This document shows, piece after piece, positions 57,491 through 64,000 of a stretch of DNA of 64,000 bases (position 1 is the first letter of the stretch; each line of letters opens with the position of its first letter). A program made the position numbers and the translations under genes. Location of the stretch: contig JAPLJF010000032.1 in the NCBI GenBank assembly GCA_026388715.1, forward strand, positions 19,684 to 83,683, given 5' to 3'. This DNA comes from Deltaproteobacteria bacterium (GTDB lineage Bacteria > Desulfobacterota > Desulfobulbia > Desulfobulbales > Desulfocapsaceae). Under the pieces are notes generated by a model. That model had not been told where the DNA came from and ran no database searches. It saw only the letters and a list, made by a program, of their open reading frames with translations.

Positions 57491-57531
57491 CAATCCCCGG
57501 ATCAATTTATATTGGTCCGGGGATTTTTTTT
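57491..57531 (+). terminator. riboswitch expression-platform terminator
   Basis: AATCCCCGGATCAA/TTGGTCCGGGGATT followed by TTTTTT, between the aptamer and the TonB gene, the usual OFF terminator. Confidence 0.85.
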
Positions 57532-57579
57532 GCCTTTTTTGCCGGCATTCCCCGGACTGCTTTTCTTGAAGGAGAAAAA

Positions 57580-59631
57580 ATGAAAAAGCGGTATTCCCGG
57601 CAGTCTCTTTGTTTGGCAGTTTGGACCTTGTTTTTCACTGATGTCAGTGGCGCCCTGGCCGTGGAAAATGGGCAACCGTCGATTTCGGCGGACGATGTGG
57701 CGGTTGCTTCCCCTGATAGCGAGCAGGTGCCAACTATCGAGAAAAAAAACGGCAAGACCTATCTGACCATCACGGCCAGCCGGGTCCCGGAAAAGAGCAG
57801 TGAGGTGAGCGCCAACCTCACGGTGATCGACCGCACAGAGCTTGACCGGGCCGCTGCCGATAATGTGGGCGATCTCCTGGCCGAAAAGGGCATCGGCCAT
57901 GTCCAGAAATATCCGGGAGCGCTGACCACCATCGGCATTCGCGGTTTCCGCACCGAGACCCACGGCAATGATCTGCAGGGCCATGTGCTGATCCTTCTTG
58001 ACGGCCGCCGTGCCGGGACCGGTAATCTGGCCAAGATCCTGACCCGAAATGTGGAGCGGATTGAGATTATCCGCGGCCCCGGCGCTGTCCAGTATGGTTC
58101 CGGCGGCATGGGCGGGGTGGTCAATATCATCACCCGCCAGGGCCGGAGCAATTCCGCCTTCATTGAGGGCGGGGGTGGCAGCTTCGGGCAGGCATCAGGG
58201 GATGTCGGCGGTACTGCAAAAGGGCAGGGGTTTGATTTCGCCGGGGCTTTTTCGTCGGCCACTCAGGATGATTATAAAACGGCCAGTGGCACTACCTTTG
58301 CCAATACCGGTTTCCATTCGCAGATGGGAGCCAGTGCCAACGCGGGGTATGAGTTTGCGCCCAGGAACCGTGTCGGGGTGATCGTCACCGATTTTGAGGC
58401 CGGCAAGGTCGGTAATCCCGGCTACTTGAGCGCAGTTGATGCTGACAATTATACCGATAGCAGCAATTATTCCGTGGATAGTTGCTACAGCGGCCAGAAC
58501 AGTTCCGGCCGCTATCGGTGGATGGGCCGCTATTTCTTTGGCAGGGATGACAACCGGTGGGTCGACCCCATGTCTTCCAATCCCACTGGCTGGGATGATG
58601 GCATCGATTCCCGTAACACAACCGATCAGCAGGGGGCCCAGGCCCAGATCAGCGGAGCGTTTGGCCCGCTGAATCTGACTACCGGTCTTGACTGGCTCCA
58701 TTATGCGGTGGAAAACAGCTGGAGCCCACAGCAGACCAGCTACACCAATCCAGCCCTTTTTCTGCTGGCCAAGGTTGGGATTCTTGATGACCGTGTCTTT
58801 GTTTCCGGCGGGATTCGCCAGGACTGGTATGCAGTTGAGGTGCAGCAGCCAGCCGGATCCAACGTCGATGCCTCCCATTTTACGCCGCAGATTGGCCTGG
58901 CCTGGCTGGCCACCGATGCCCTCAAACTGCGTGGCCAAGTGGCCCAGGGCTTTGTCATGCCCTCGGCCGATCAGCTTGCCATCGATATGGTGGCTTTTGG
59001 CCGTCGCACCCTTGGCAATCCCGATCTTAATCCTGAAAAAAGCCTGACCTGGGAGGGCGGCGCCGATTATACCAAGTCAGGCTTTTCCGGCGCGCTCACC
59101 TGGTTTGCCACGGATTTTAAGGATAAGATTGTCACCAATAAAGTGGCCGATGGGATCAGCTCCTATACCAATCTGGGCAGCGCCACCATCAACGGTCTTG
59201 AGGCCGCGCTCTCCTATGACCTCGGCGCTCCCATGCACTGGGCCTGGGAGGTCCGTCCCTTTGTCGATATGACCTGGCTCAACCAGTATAAGGATGATGC
59301 CACCGACCTCGATCTCACCTATATGAGCGACCTGACCCTGGCAACGGGGCTCACCTTTTCTAATTCTGCCGCCTTCTCCGGCCGCATCAATGTCTCCTAT
59401 ACCGGGCCGCAGCAGGTGGATGACTGGGAAGAGACCTATGGGGTGGTGGAGCTGGGCAGCTTTGTGGTCACTGACCTGATGTTGAGTTATCGTGTCTGGA
59501 AGGATGCCAAGGTGGGGGCTTTCACGGTCCGCGGGGAGTTGCGTAATCTCTTTGATCAGGACTATGCCTATGTCAAAGGCTATCCCCTGCCGGGACGTTC
59601 GGCCTTTGTCATTCTGAAGTGGGAATATTAG
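57580..59631 (+). CDS. btuB: TonB-dependent cobalamin receptor, BtuB-like
   Basis: A 683-residue outer-membrane receptor: signal peptide to about residue 27, a TonB-box-like TYLTITAS segment near residue 61, plug domain (RNVERIEIIRGPGAVQYGSGGMGGVVNII) and a beta-barrel ending in the required aromatic (WEY). The riboswitch just upstream assigns it to corrinoid uptake. AAGGAGAAAAA precedes the ATG. Its stop TAG falls in palindromic element copy 8. Confidence 0.9.
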   Translation: MKKRYSRQSLCLAVWTLFFTDVSGALAVENGQPSISADDVAVASPDSEQVPTIEKKNGKTYLTITASRVPEKSSEVSANLTVIDRTELDRAAADNVGDLLAEKGIGHVQKYPGALTTIGIRGFRTETHGNDLQGHVLILLDGRRAGTGNLAKILTRNVERIEIIRGPGAVQYGSGGMGGVVNIITRQGRSNSAFIEGGGGSFGQASGDVGGTAKGQGFDFAGAFSSATQDDYKTASGTTFANTGFHSQMGASANAGYEFAPRNRVGVIVTDFEAGKVGNPGYLSAVDADNYTDSSNYSVDSCYSGQNSSGRYRWMGRYFFGRDDNRWVDPMSSNPTGWDDGIDSRNTTDQQGAQAQISGAFGPLNLTTGLDWLHYAVENSWSPQQTSYTNPALFLLAKVGILDDRVFVSGGIRQDWYAVEVQQPAGSNVDASHFTPQIGLAWLATDALKLRGQVAQGFVMPSADQLAIDMVAFGRRTLGNPDLNPEKSLTWEGGADYTKSGFSGALTWFATDFKDKIVTNKVADGISSYTNLGSATINGLEAALSYDLGAPMHWAWEVRPFVDMTWLNQYKDDATDLDLTYMSDLTLATGLTFSNSAAFSGRINVSYTGPQQVDDWEETYGVVELGSFVVTDLMLSYRVWKDAKVGAFTVRGELRNLFDQDYAYVKGYPLPGRSAFVILKWEY

Positions 59632-59745
59632 GTGCCGTTACTGAACGAGCAAGGTCTTTTTCTTGCTCGTTCAGTTTACGGCACCTTATGCCGCTTCCAA
59701 GAAACAGCCAATCACTTCGGGCTGTTTCTTGGAGTGGCGCCTTGC
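59629..59745. repeat. palindromic element copy 8 with second hairpin
   Basis: TTAGGTGCCGTTA / TTTACGGCACCTTATGCCGC around a perfect 13-bp inner stem CTGAACGAGCAAG/CTTGCTCGTTCAG, then CCAAGAAACAGCC/GGCTGTTTCTTGG. Best-preserved member; supplies the btuB stop codon. Confidence 0.85.
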
Positions 59746-59848
59746 CGAAAAGCAGCAAAGTTTTGTTACAGAAAGAGCAAAGTCTTTTCCTTGCTTTATG
59801 TCTCTAATAGCAACACACCAATTTTATTCTATAAAAACAGTGATGATA

Positions 59849-60712
59849 ATGATCCGATTTACCTTCTTGATACTGGGGTTATTGTTGATATTGGCGTTTG
59901 GTTTATCTCCAGCATCTGCCTGGAGTCAAGACGAGCATTTCCCCCGGCGGATTGTTTCACTCGGGCCGATCAATACCGAGAATGTCTTTCTGCTGGGGGC
60001 GGGAGATCGTCTGGTGGCTGATACCAGTTATTGCGTTCATCCTGCCGCGGCCCGTGACAAGGTGAAGATCGGCTCGGTGATGCAGCTCAATATCGAACAG
60101 ATCCTGGGGTTGCAGCCGGATCTGATCCTGGCCACTGGTCTGACCACTCCGCAGCAGGTGGCCCAACTGGCAACGTCCGGGGTGCGGGTGGTTCATTTCC
60201 CGCAGCCGTCAAACTTTACCGCGATCTGCGCCCAGTTTCTGGAGCTGGGGAAACTCCTGGGCCTTGAGGCCAGGGCCCGCGAGATCATTGCTGAAGCGCA
60301 GCAGGAAGTCCGGGCCATCCAGCAGCGGGTCCGGGGCTTGCCGCCGAAGAAGGTGTTTCTGCAGGTAGGCGCTCATCCCCTGTTTGCCTCGGTGGCAAGT
60401 TCCTTTACTAATGACTTTATCACTCTGGCCGGCGGGATCAATATCGCCGCCGGTCAGAGTGATGGCCGTTATAACCGGGAAAAGGTGACGGCCCAGAACC
60501 CGGATGTGATCATTGTCGCGGTCATGGGCAGCGAAGGGGGGATCGGCGCCAGGGAAAAGGAGGAGTGGCTGCGTTTTGAGCCTATCTCGGCCGTGCGCAA
60601 CCGGCAGGTCTTTGTGGTGGACCCGGATCTTATCTGCAGCCCCTCGCCCATGACCTTTGTCAAGGGCCTGGAACAGATAGCGGCGCTTATCCATCCACTA
60701 AAAGGGCAATAG
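59849..60712 (+). CDS. btuF: periplasmic corrinoid-binding protein, BtuF-like
   Basis: A 287-residue ABC-type substrate-binding protein of the two-lobe, helix-backbone class. Signal peptide IRFTFLILGLLLILAFG...SAWS, then PRRIVSLGPINTENVFLLG and the interlobe region EQILGLQPDLILATG. ATG at 59849 (or 59843) begins the signal peptide; the earlier frame is read-through of the palindromic element. It follows the TonB receptor by 217 bp. Permease and ATPase genes (btuCD) are not in the window. Confidence 0.85.
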   Translation: MIRFTFLILGLLLILAFGLSPASAWSQDEHFPRRIVSLGPINTENVFLLGAGDRLVADTSYCVHPAAARDKVKIGSVMQLNIEQILGLQPDLILATGLTTPQQVAQLATSGVRVVHFPQPSNFTAICAQFLELGKLLGLEARAREIIAEAQQEVRAIQQRVRGLPPKKVFLQVGAHPLFASVASSFTNDFITLAGGINIAAGQSDGRYNREKVTAQNPDVIIVAVMGSEGGIGAREKEEWLRFEPISAVRNRQVFVVDPDLICSPSPMTFVKGLEQIAALIHPLKGQ

Positions 60713-60944
60713 CAGTCTTTTTCTTATTGATCATCGTTCTGGCACTCCAGTGTGAGAACATGTATTCCATGCCGATGCGATGTGGCCAAGAAAAAACGGA
60801 CAGTTTATTTATACCCTGCACCAGCAAGCCAATATTTGACTATCTGAAATTGCGGTGGCATTCTAAAAATGGATATTTATTACTGCTCCCCGGCGCGCTG
60901 TCCGTGGTGGGGGGCTAAGAGTTTCTTTAAGAGGAGGAGTCAAA

Positions 60945-61169
60945 ATGAATGCAGTCAAGGGTGTGGCAATCGCGCTGATCCTGGCCGGCGCCCTGGGGTT
61001 GGCGTATGGCAGTTTCAGCTATACCAAGGAGACCCAACAGGCCAAGCTGGGTCCGATCGAGCTGTCGGTAAAGGAAGAAAAGACGGTCAATATCCCGGTC
61101 TGGGCGGGCGTTGCTGCGATAGTGATTGGCGGCGTGCTCCTGCTTTCCGGAAGTAAAAAAAACTCATAA
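60945..61169 (+). CDS. small membrane protein, DUF3185-like
   Basis: A 74-residue protein with two hydrophobic helices (VAIALILAGALGLAYG; VWAGVAAIVIGGVLLL) and a KLGPIELSVKEEKTVNIP linker between them, a pattern seen in DUF3185-type proteins. AAGAGGAGGAGTCAAA precedes the ATG. It forms a small group with the next two genes. Function unknown. Confidence 0.72.
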   Translation: MNAVKGVAIALILAGALGLAYGSFSYTKETQQAKLGPIELSVKEEKTVNIPVWAGVAAIVIGGVLLLSGSKKNS

Positions 61170-61184
61170 ACTTGAGGGAAAACA

Positions 61185-61436
61185 ATGGACATCAGAGGCT
61201 TGTTAATTTTTCTTGCAACCGGAGCAGTGGTGGGTTGGCTGGCCGGAATGATGATGAAAGGTGGGGGCTTTGGCCTCCTCGGTAACATTCTTATTGGCGT
61301 TATCGGTGGGGTTGTAGGTGGCTTCCTGCTCAGGATGCTGGCAATGGCCGCTGGCGGTATAATCGGCTCAATAGTGTTAGCTGCTGTGGGAGCCCTGGTG
61401 TTGCTGTTTTTGATTGGCCTTATCAAGAAAGTCTGA
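61185..61436 (+). CDS. GlsB/YeaQ/YmgE-family stress membrane protein
   Basis: An 83-residue transglycosylase-associated-type protein: GAVVGWLAGMMMKGGGFGLLGNILIGVIGGVVGGFLL is the family glycine-rich two-helix core. Members are induced by stress in many bacteria; the mechanism is unknown. It starts 15 bp after the preceding gene. Confidence 0.85.
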   Translation: MDIRGLLIFLATGAVVGWLAGMMMKGGGFGLLGNILIGVIGGVVGGFLLRMLAMAAGGIIGSIVLAAVGALVLLFLIGLIKKV

Positions 61437-61509
61437 AGAGTTCTCGTAGTCATCGGGGGTAACGGGAGACGCGGGGGAAGGCACACAAAAAAATGAGGAG
61501 GAAATGGCC

Positions 61510-62346
61510 ATGAAAAAGATAATGATGATTTTGATGAGTTTGCTGGTTCTCTTGCAGGTGACGAATGTTGCCGCCCAGCAGGCGGATAAAGCCGGATGCA
61601 AGGACCACTCTTTATTTCCTACGCGAATGCCTGATTATGTAATTGTGGACTGCAAGATCGAGGACTTTGCGGCCTATGAATTTCAGGTGAAGAAGGGCCC
61701 GAAAACACGGGTCGAAGGCAAGTTTACCTTCATCACTTACTCCTATAAAGGAAAAAGTGAAAATGAACCAAGCGGTCTCGCCGTTGTTCGTAATTACGAG
61801 AATGCTCTCCAGAAGATCGGGGGCACGATCGCCCAGAGTGATCCTGACAGATGGGTAAATGGCTCAATCGTCAAGGATGGCCAGGAAACGTGGTTTGAAG
61901 TGGAGAAGGGGAACAGTAAGATCTGGCTACGGATCGTTGAGAAGAAAGCGATGGAGCAGACCATCGTGGCGGATGCGACGGTCTTCAGCAACGATATCAG
62001 GGCAACAGGTCACTCGGCGGTTTACGGCATCTATTTTGATACTGCAAAGTCCACCATTAAGCCCGAGTCGGCGCAGGCCATCGGCGAAATCGCCAAGATG
62101 CTGAAAGACGATCCCAGCCTCAAGATCTTTGTCGTCGGCCATACGGACAACCAAGGCGGAGTGGAGAGCAATATCAAACTCTCCCAGGACCGTGGCGAGG
62201 CGGTTCTCCAGGCGCTTGTCCGCGACCACGGGATTGCTGCTAATCGCCTGAGATCCTACGGATGTGGTCTGTTCTCACCCGTTGCCTCCAACGACACCGA
62301 GGATGGCCGGGCCAAGAACCGGCGTGTTGAACTGGTCAAGCAATAA
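61510..62346 (+). CDS. OmpA-domain protein (intact paralogue)
   Basis: A 278-residue exported protein: signal peptide to about residue 20 (NVAA), a middle region with PDYVIVDCKIEDFAAYEF and VVRNYENALQKIGG, and a C-terminal OmpA peptidoglycan-binding domain (YGIYFDTAKSTIKPESAQ, HTDNQGG, AKNRRVE). AGGAGG lies 8 bp before ATG 61510. The broken copy at 38398 has the same length and ends in identical AKNRRVELVKQ. It anchors outer membrane or periplasmic material to the wall. Confidence 0.88.
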   Translation: MKKIMMILMSLLVLLQVTNVAAQQADKAGCKDHSLFPTRMPDYVIVDCKIEDFAAYEFQVKKGPKTRVEGKFTFITYSYKGKSENEPSGLAVVRNYENALQKIGGTIAQSDPDRWVNGSIVKDGQETWFEVEKGNSKIWLRIVEKKAMEQTIVADATVFSNDIRATGHSAVYGIYFDTAKSTIKPESAQAIGEIAKMLKDDPSLKIFVVGHTDNQGGVESNIKLSQDRGEAVLQALVRDHGIAANRLRSYGCGLFSPVASNDTEDGRAKNRRVELVKQ

Positions 62347-62468
62347 AATACGAATTGGGGGTGGGGCTGACTCGCCCCCTGTTTTGTTTGTCGGTGACGT
62401 GAGCCATTATGCATTACAGGCAAGTAGCATCAGCCGAAAAAGATTGAGGGCAAAGGGTGGGAAGATTT

Positions 62469-63110
62469 ATGGATATCCGGCAGGTCGCCAATAGAAACAA
62501 ATATGATTTAGCAGCTTCCAGTTATGATCTTATTGCCTTCATGTTGAGCTTAGGACAAGCGCGGAAGCTTTACGAAGAGGTCGCGCAGAACCTCGATATC
62601 CCAGCCGACGGTACGGTTGTTGAGTTTGGCTGTGGGCCGGCCAGCGTCGTGCCAAGCCTTCTGCGGGTCATTGACGATTCGGCGAAGATCATCGGTATTG
62701 ATTTTTCCCAGCAAATGATTGCCATTGCCAACCGCAAGAAGGCGGCCAATGGTTGGCACAACGTCCAGTTCGAATGCATGGATATGTATGATTTTTCGCC
62801 CGCGCAAAAGGTTGATGCGGTGGTTTTCTGCCTGGCCCTGACCGCGATGCCCGATTACCAGAAGGCTCTTGATCATGCCCTTTCGATCTTGAAACCAGGG
62901 GGACAATTATTGATTGTCGACTCAATCCCCCTCCATTTCAAATGGTATCATCCCCTTACCAATGCCTATATCTATTTGAAATCACTTGTCGTTGGCGCCA
63001 AACCGGTTGCTGAAATTTTTGAGTACATTGACCAGAAGACCATTGCCGTCGAAAAAAAGACCATGGCTTTGGGAGTCTATACGTTGATAAAATCGAGAAC
63101 TCCTCAGTAA
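62469..63110 (+). CDS. class I SAM-dependent methyltransferase
   Basis: A 213-residue methyltransferase: VVEFGCGPASVVPSLL near residue 44 binds SAM, IIGIDFSQQMIAIA follows, VDAVVFCLALTAMPDYQKAL holds motif II, and LKPGGQLLIVDSIP motif III. It resembles UbiE/phospholipid-type enzymes. ATG 62469 is preferred to a start four codons earlier. Confidence 0.82.
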   Translation: MDIRQVANRNKYDLAASSYDLIAFMLSLGQARKLYEEVAQNLDIPADGTVVEFGCGPASVVPSLLRVIDDSAKIIGIDFSQQMIAIANRKKAANGWHNVQFECMDMYDFSPAQKVDAVVFCLALTAMPDYQKALDHALSILKPGGQLLIVDSIPLHFKWYHPLTNAYIYLKSLVVGAKPVAEIFEYIDQKTIAVEKKTMALGVYTLIKSRTPQ

Positions 63111-63296
63111 GGACCGAGGCGCTAATAATGGTGTCACGGAGAAACCGGGGTTACTGATGACATGGGGCGTGTGCATTTGCGCAATTGCGCAACTACTCCA
63201 ATCTTCTTGAGAATGAACACTCTTAGGAGGTGTCCTGAATGGCACTCATTTATTTCATATGGAATCAATGCTCTCTGAATACCAAGGAGTCATGTT

Positions 63297-63524
63297 ATGC
63301 CCTATAAAACCAATAAAGATTTGCCGGAAAATGTAACCCATGTTCTTCCTGCCCATGCCCAGGATATTTACCGGGAGGCATTTAATCATGCCTGGCAGGA
63401 ATATGCGAGCCCTGAAGATCGACGGGGCGATGCTTCCCAGGAAGAAACGGCGCATAAGGTGGCATGGTCAGCGGTGAAGAAAAAATATGAAAAGACCGGT
63501 GATACGTGGACAGCAAAAAAATGA
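63297..63524 (+). CDS. ChaB-family protein
   Basis: A 75-residue ChaB protein: PYKTNKDLPENVTHVLPAHAQDIYREAFNHAW is the family core, ending VAWSAVKKKYEK. ChaB was named as a putative cation-transport regulator in E. coli; its role is unclear. It lies alone. Confidence 0.9.
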   Translation: MPYKTNKDLPENVTHVLPAHAQDIYREAFNHAWQEYASPEDRRGDASQEETAHKVAWSAVKKKYEKTGDTWTAKK

Positions 63525-63584
63525 TATGGTTGGTGTATTGTTTTTTCTGTAAATCATCAGCCGGAAGAGTAGTAGCTTCCATGT

Positions 63585-63623
63585 AAGTCCCGTGTTGGTG
63601 ACACGGGACTTTTTGTTTTTTTT
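63585..63623 (+). terminator. terminator of the ChaB gene
   Basis: AGTCCCGTGT-tggtg-ACACGGGACT followed by TTTTGTTTTTTTT; a 10-bp perfect stem. Confidence 0.88.
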
Positions 63624-64000
63624 GCAATAAAAATAACTCTGCATTCTTCTTGAGAATTATAGATCCTACTGGTACAAGAATTGCAATGTTCTGTATTTTA
63701 CGGTATTTGATAGATTTGCTGTTACCTTATTCGTTTACTTTTTTTTCAAGTCAGTCATAGGGGCGCTCACTGGGAGAAGGAAATGTGGCGAAAGATGTGA
63801 TAATGGGACAGGACAAAAGGTATAGCTACACCTATTAGTCCGCAAACACTCACCATATAACTGGAGTTTAGAGTTTCATAATGATTCCCATCGTCACAAT
63901 GGGGGGCGGGCAATTTCCCGCTACATTGTTCTCTGATATAGGATATGTCTGATATCCTGAGGCAAATTGCTTGTCTGGCGGCAACTCGGGCTCAATTGGA
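63624..64000. other. gene-free end of window
   Basis: No reading frame, repeat or RNA that I can support. The stretch is AT-rich to about 63760 and may be the control region of a gene beyond the window. Confidence 0.4.

Noticed and set aside
60727..61156. small frames before the gene at 60945 (YYCSPARCPWWG)
   Set aside because: No ribosome site; overlap with the clear gene at 60945 in another frame.
1..64000. CRISPR arrays, tRNA and rRNA genes
   Set aside because: No regularly spaced direct repeats, no cloverleaf with a CCA end, and no rRNA-like stretch was seen by eye; a tRNA scan would settle it.

Overview
The window reads as chromosome of an anaerobic, Gram-negative Desulfobacterota-like bacterium, probably near Desulfobulbales; this is inferred from gene content, not from a marker gene. 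Pointers are short Geobacter-type type IV pilins behind sigma-54 promoters, an NrfHA plus Hcp nitrite/NO module, a compact Rieske/cytochrome b pair, an ADP-forming acyl-CoA synthetase, a small protein that reads as a selenoprotein, and a B12-controlled TonB receptor. No rRNA, tRNA or CRISPR was seen.

Layout. 1-2056: an ABC exporter (ATPase cut by the window edge, TPR-like protein, permease) on the minus strand. 2153-3990: two near-identical 59-residue (mature) pilins, the first followed by a secreted PilA-C-sized partner. Each has a sigma-54 element and a shared TGACAA-AAA-TTGTCA site about 140-150 bp upstream. 3988-4802: a GNAT toxin/DUF1778 antitoxin pair. 4880-12294: a long minus-strand housekeeping run (cytochrome b, Rieske, coaD, rsmD, asd, pssA, psd, ilvH, ilvB). 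12631-14723: a leucine attenuator (promoter, leader peptide with four Leu codons, terminator) ahead of leuA. 15167-21488: a putative UxxC selenoprotein, then an acu-like acyl-CoA operon (HDAC-like deacetylase, CBS protein, ADP-forming acyl-CoA synthetase, CoA-transferase fused to GNAT).

23589-40307 is a chromosomal integron: a 436-residue IntI on the minus strand, a strong Pc-like promoter, an attI core and about 16 cassettes pointing away from intI. I located 14 plausible intact attC sites plus decayed ones. Cassette products include HNH nuclease, metallo-beta-lactamase fold, M23 peptidase, SDR, GNATs, Ntn hydrolase, isochorismatase, alpha/beta hydrolase, GGDEF, PhzF and several unknowns. 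The far end is decayed and bounded by an IS1182-type relic that flanks an MFS gene.

42475-49884 holds nitrogen-oxide genes: cytochrome P460-like, NrfA, NrfH, a TPR-less unknown, a small sirohaem reductase-like protein and Hcp. CRP/FNR-type boxes of the form TTGAC-N4-GTCAA (HcpR-like) stand before hcp, before a ferredoxin gene at 22560-23324, and as an orphan copy behind nrfA. 50156-57072: Met-rich periplasmic protein, nitroreductase, a PhnD/HD-GYP sensor, methyltransferase, mscL, lytic transglycosylase. 57265-60712: cobalamin riboswitch, TonB receptor, BtuF-like protein. 60945-63524: small membrane proteins, an OmpA-type lipoprotein-like protein (intact paralogue of a broken copy at 38398), methyltransferase, ChaB.

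The least explained signal is a family of about eight intergenic palindromes with constant outer arms (AGGTGCCGT / ACGGCACCT, ending TATGCCGC) and inner stems that differ in sequence yet stay self-complementary. At two loci the unit [gene 3' end + palindrome] has been tandemly duplicated. A separate 184-bp inverted-repeat MITE occurs twice plus one remnant.
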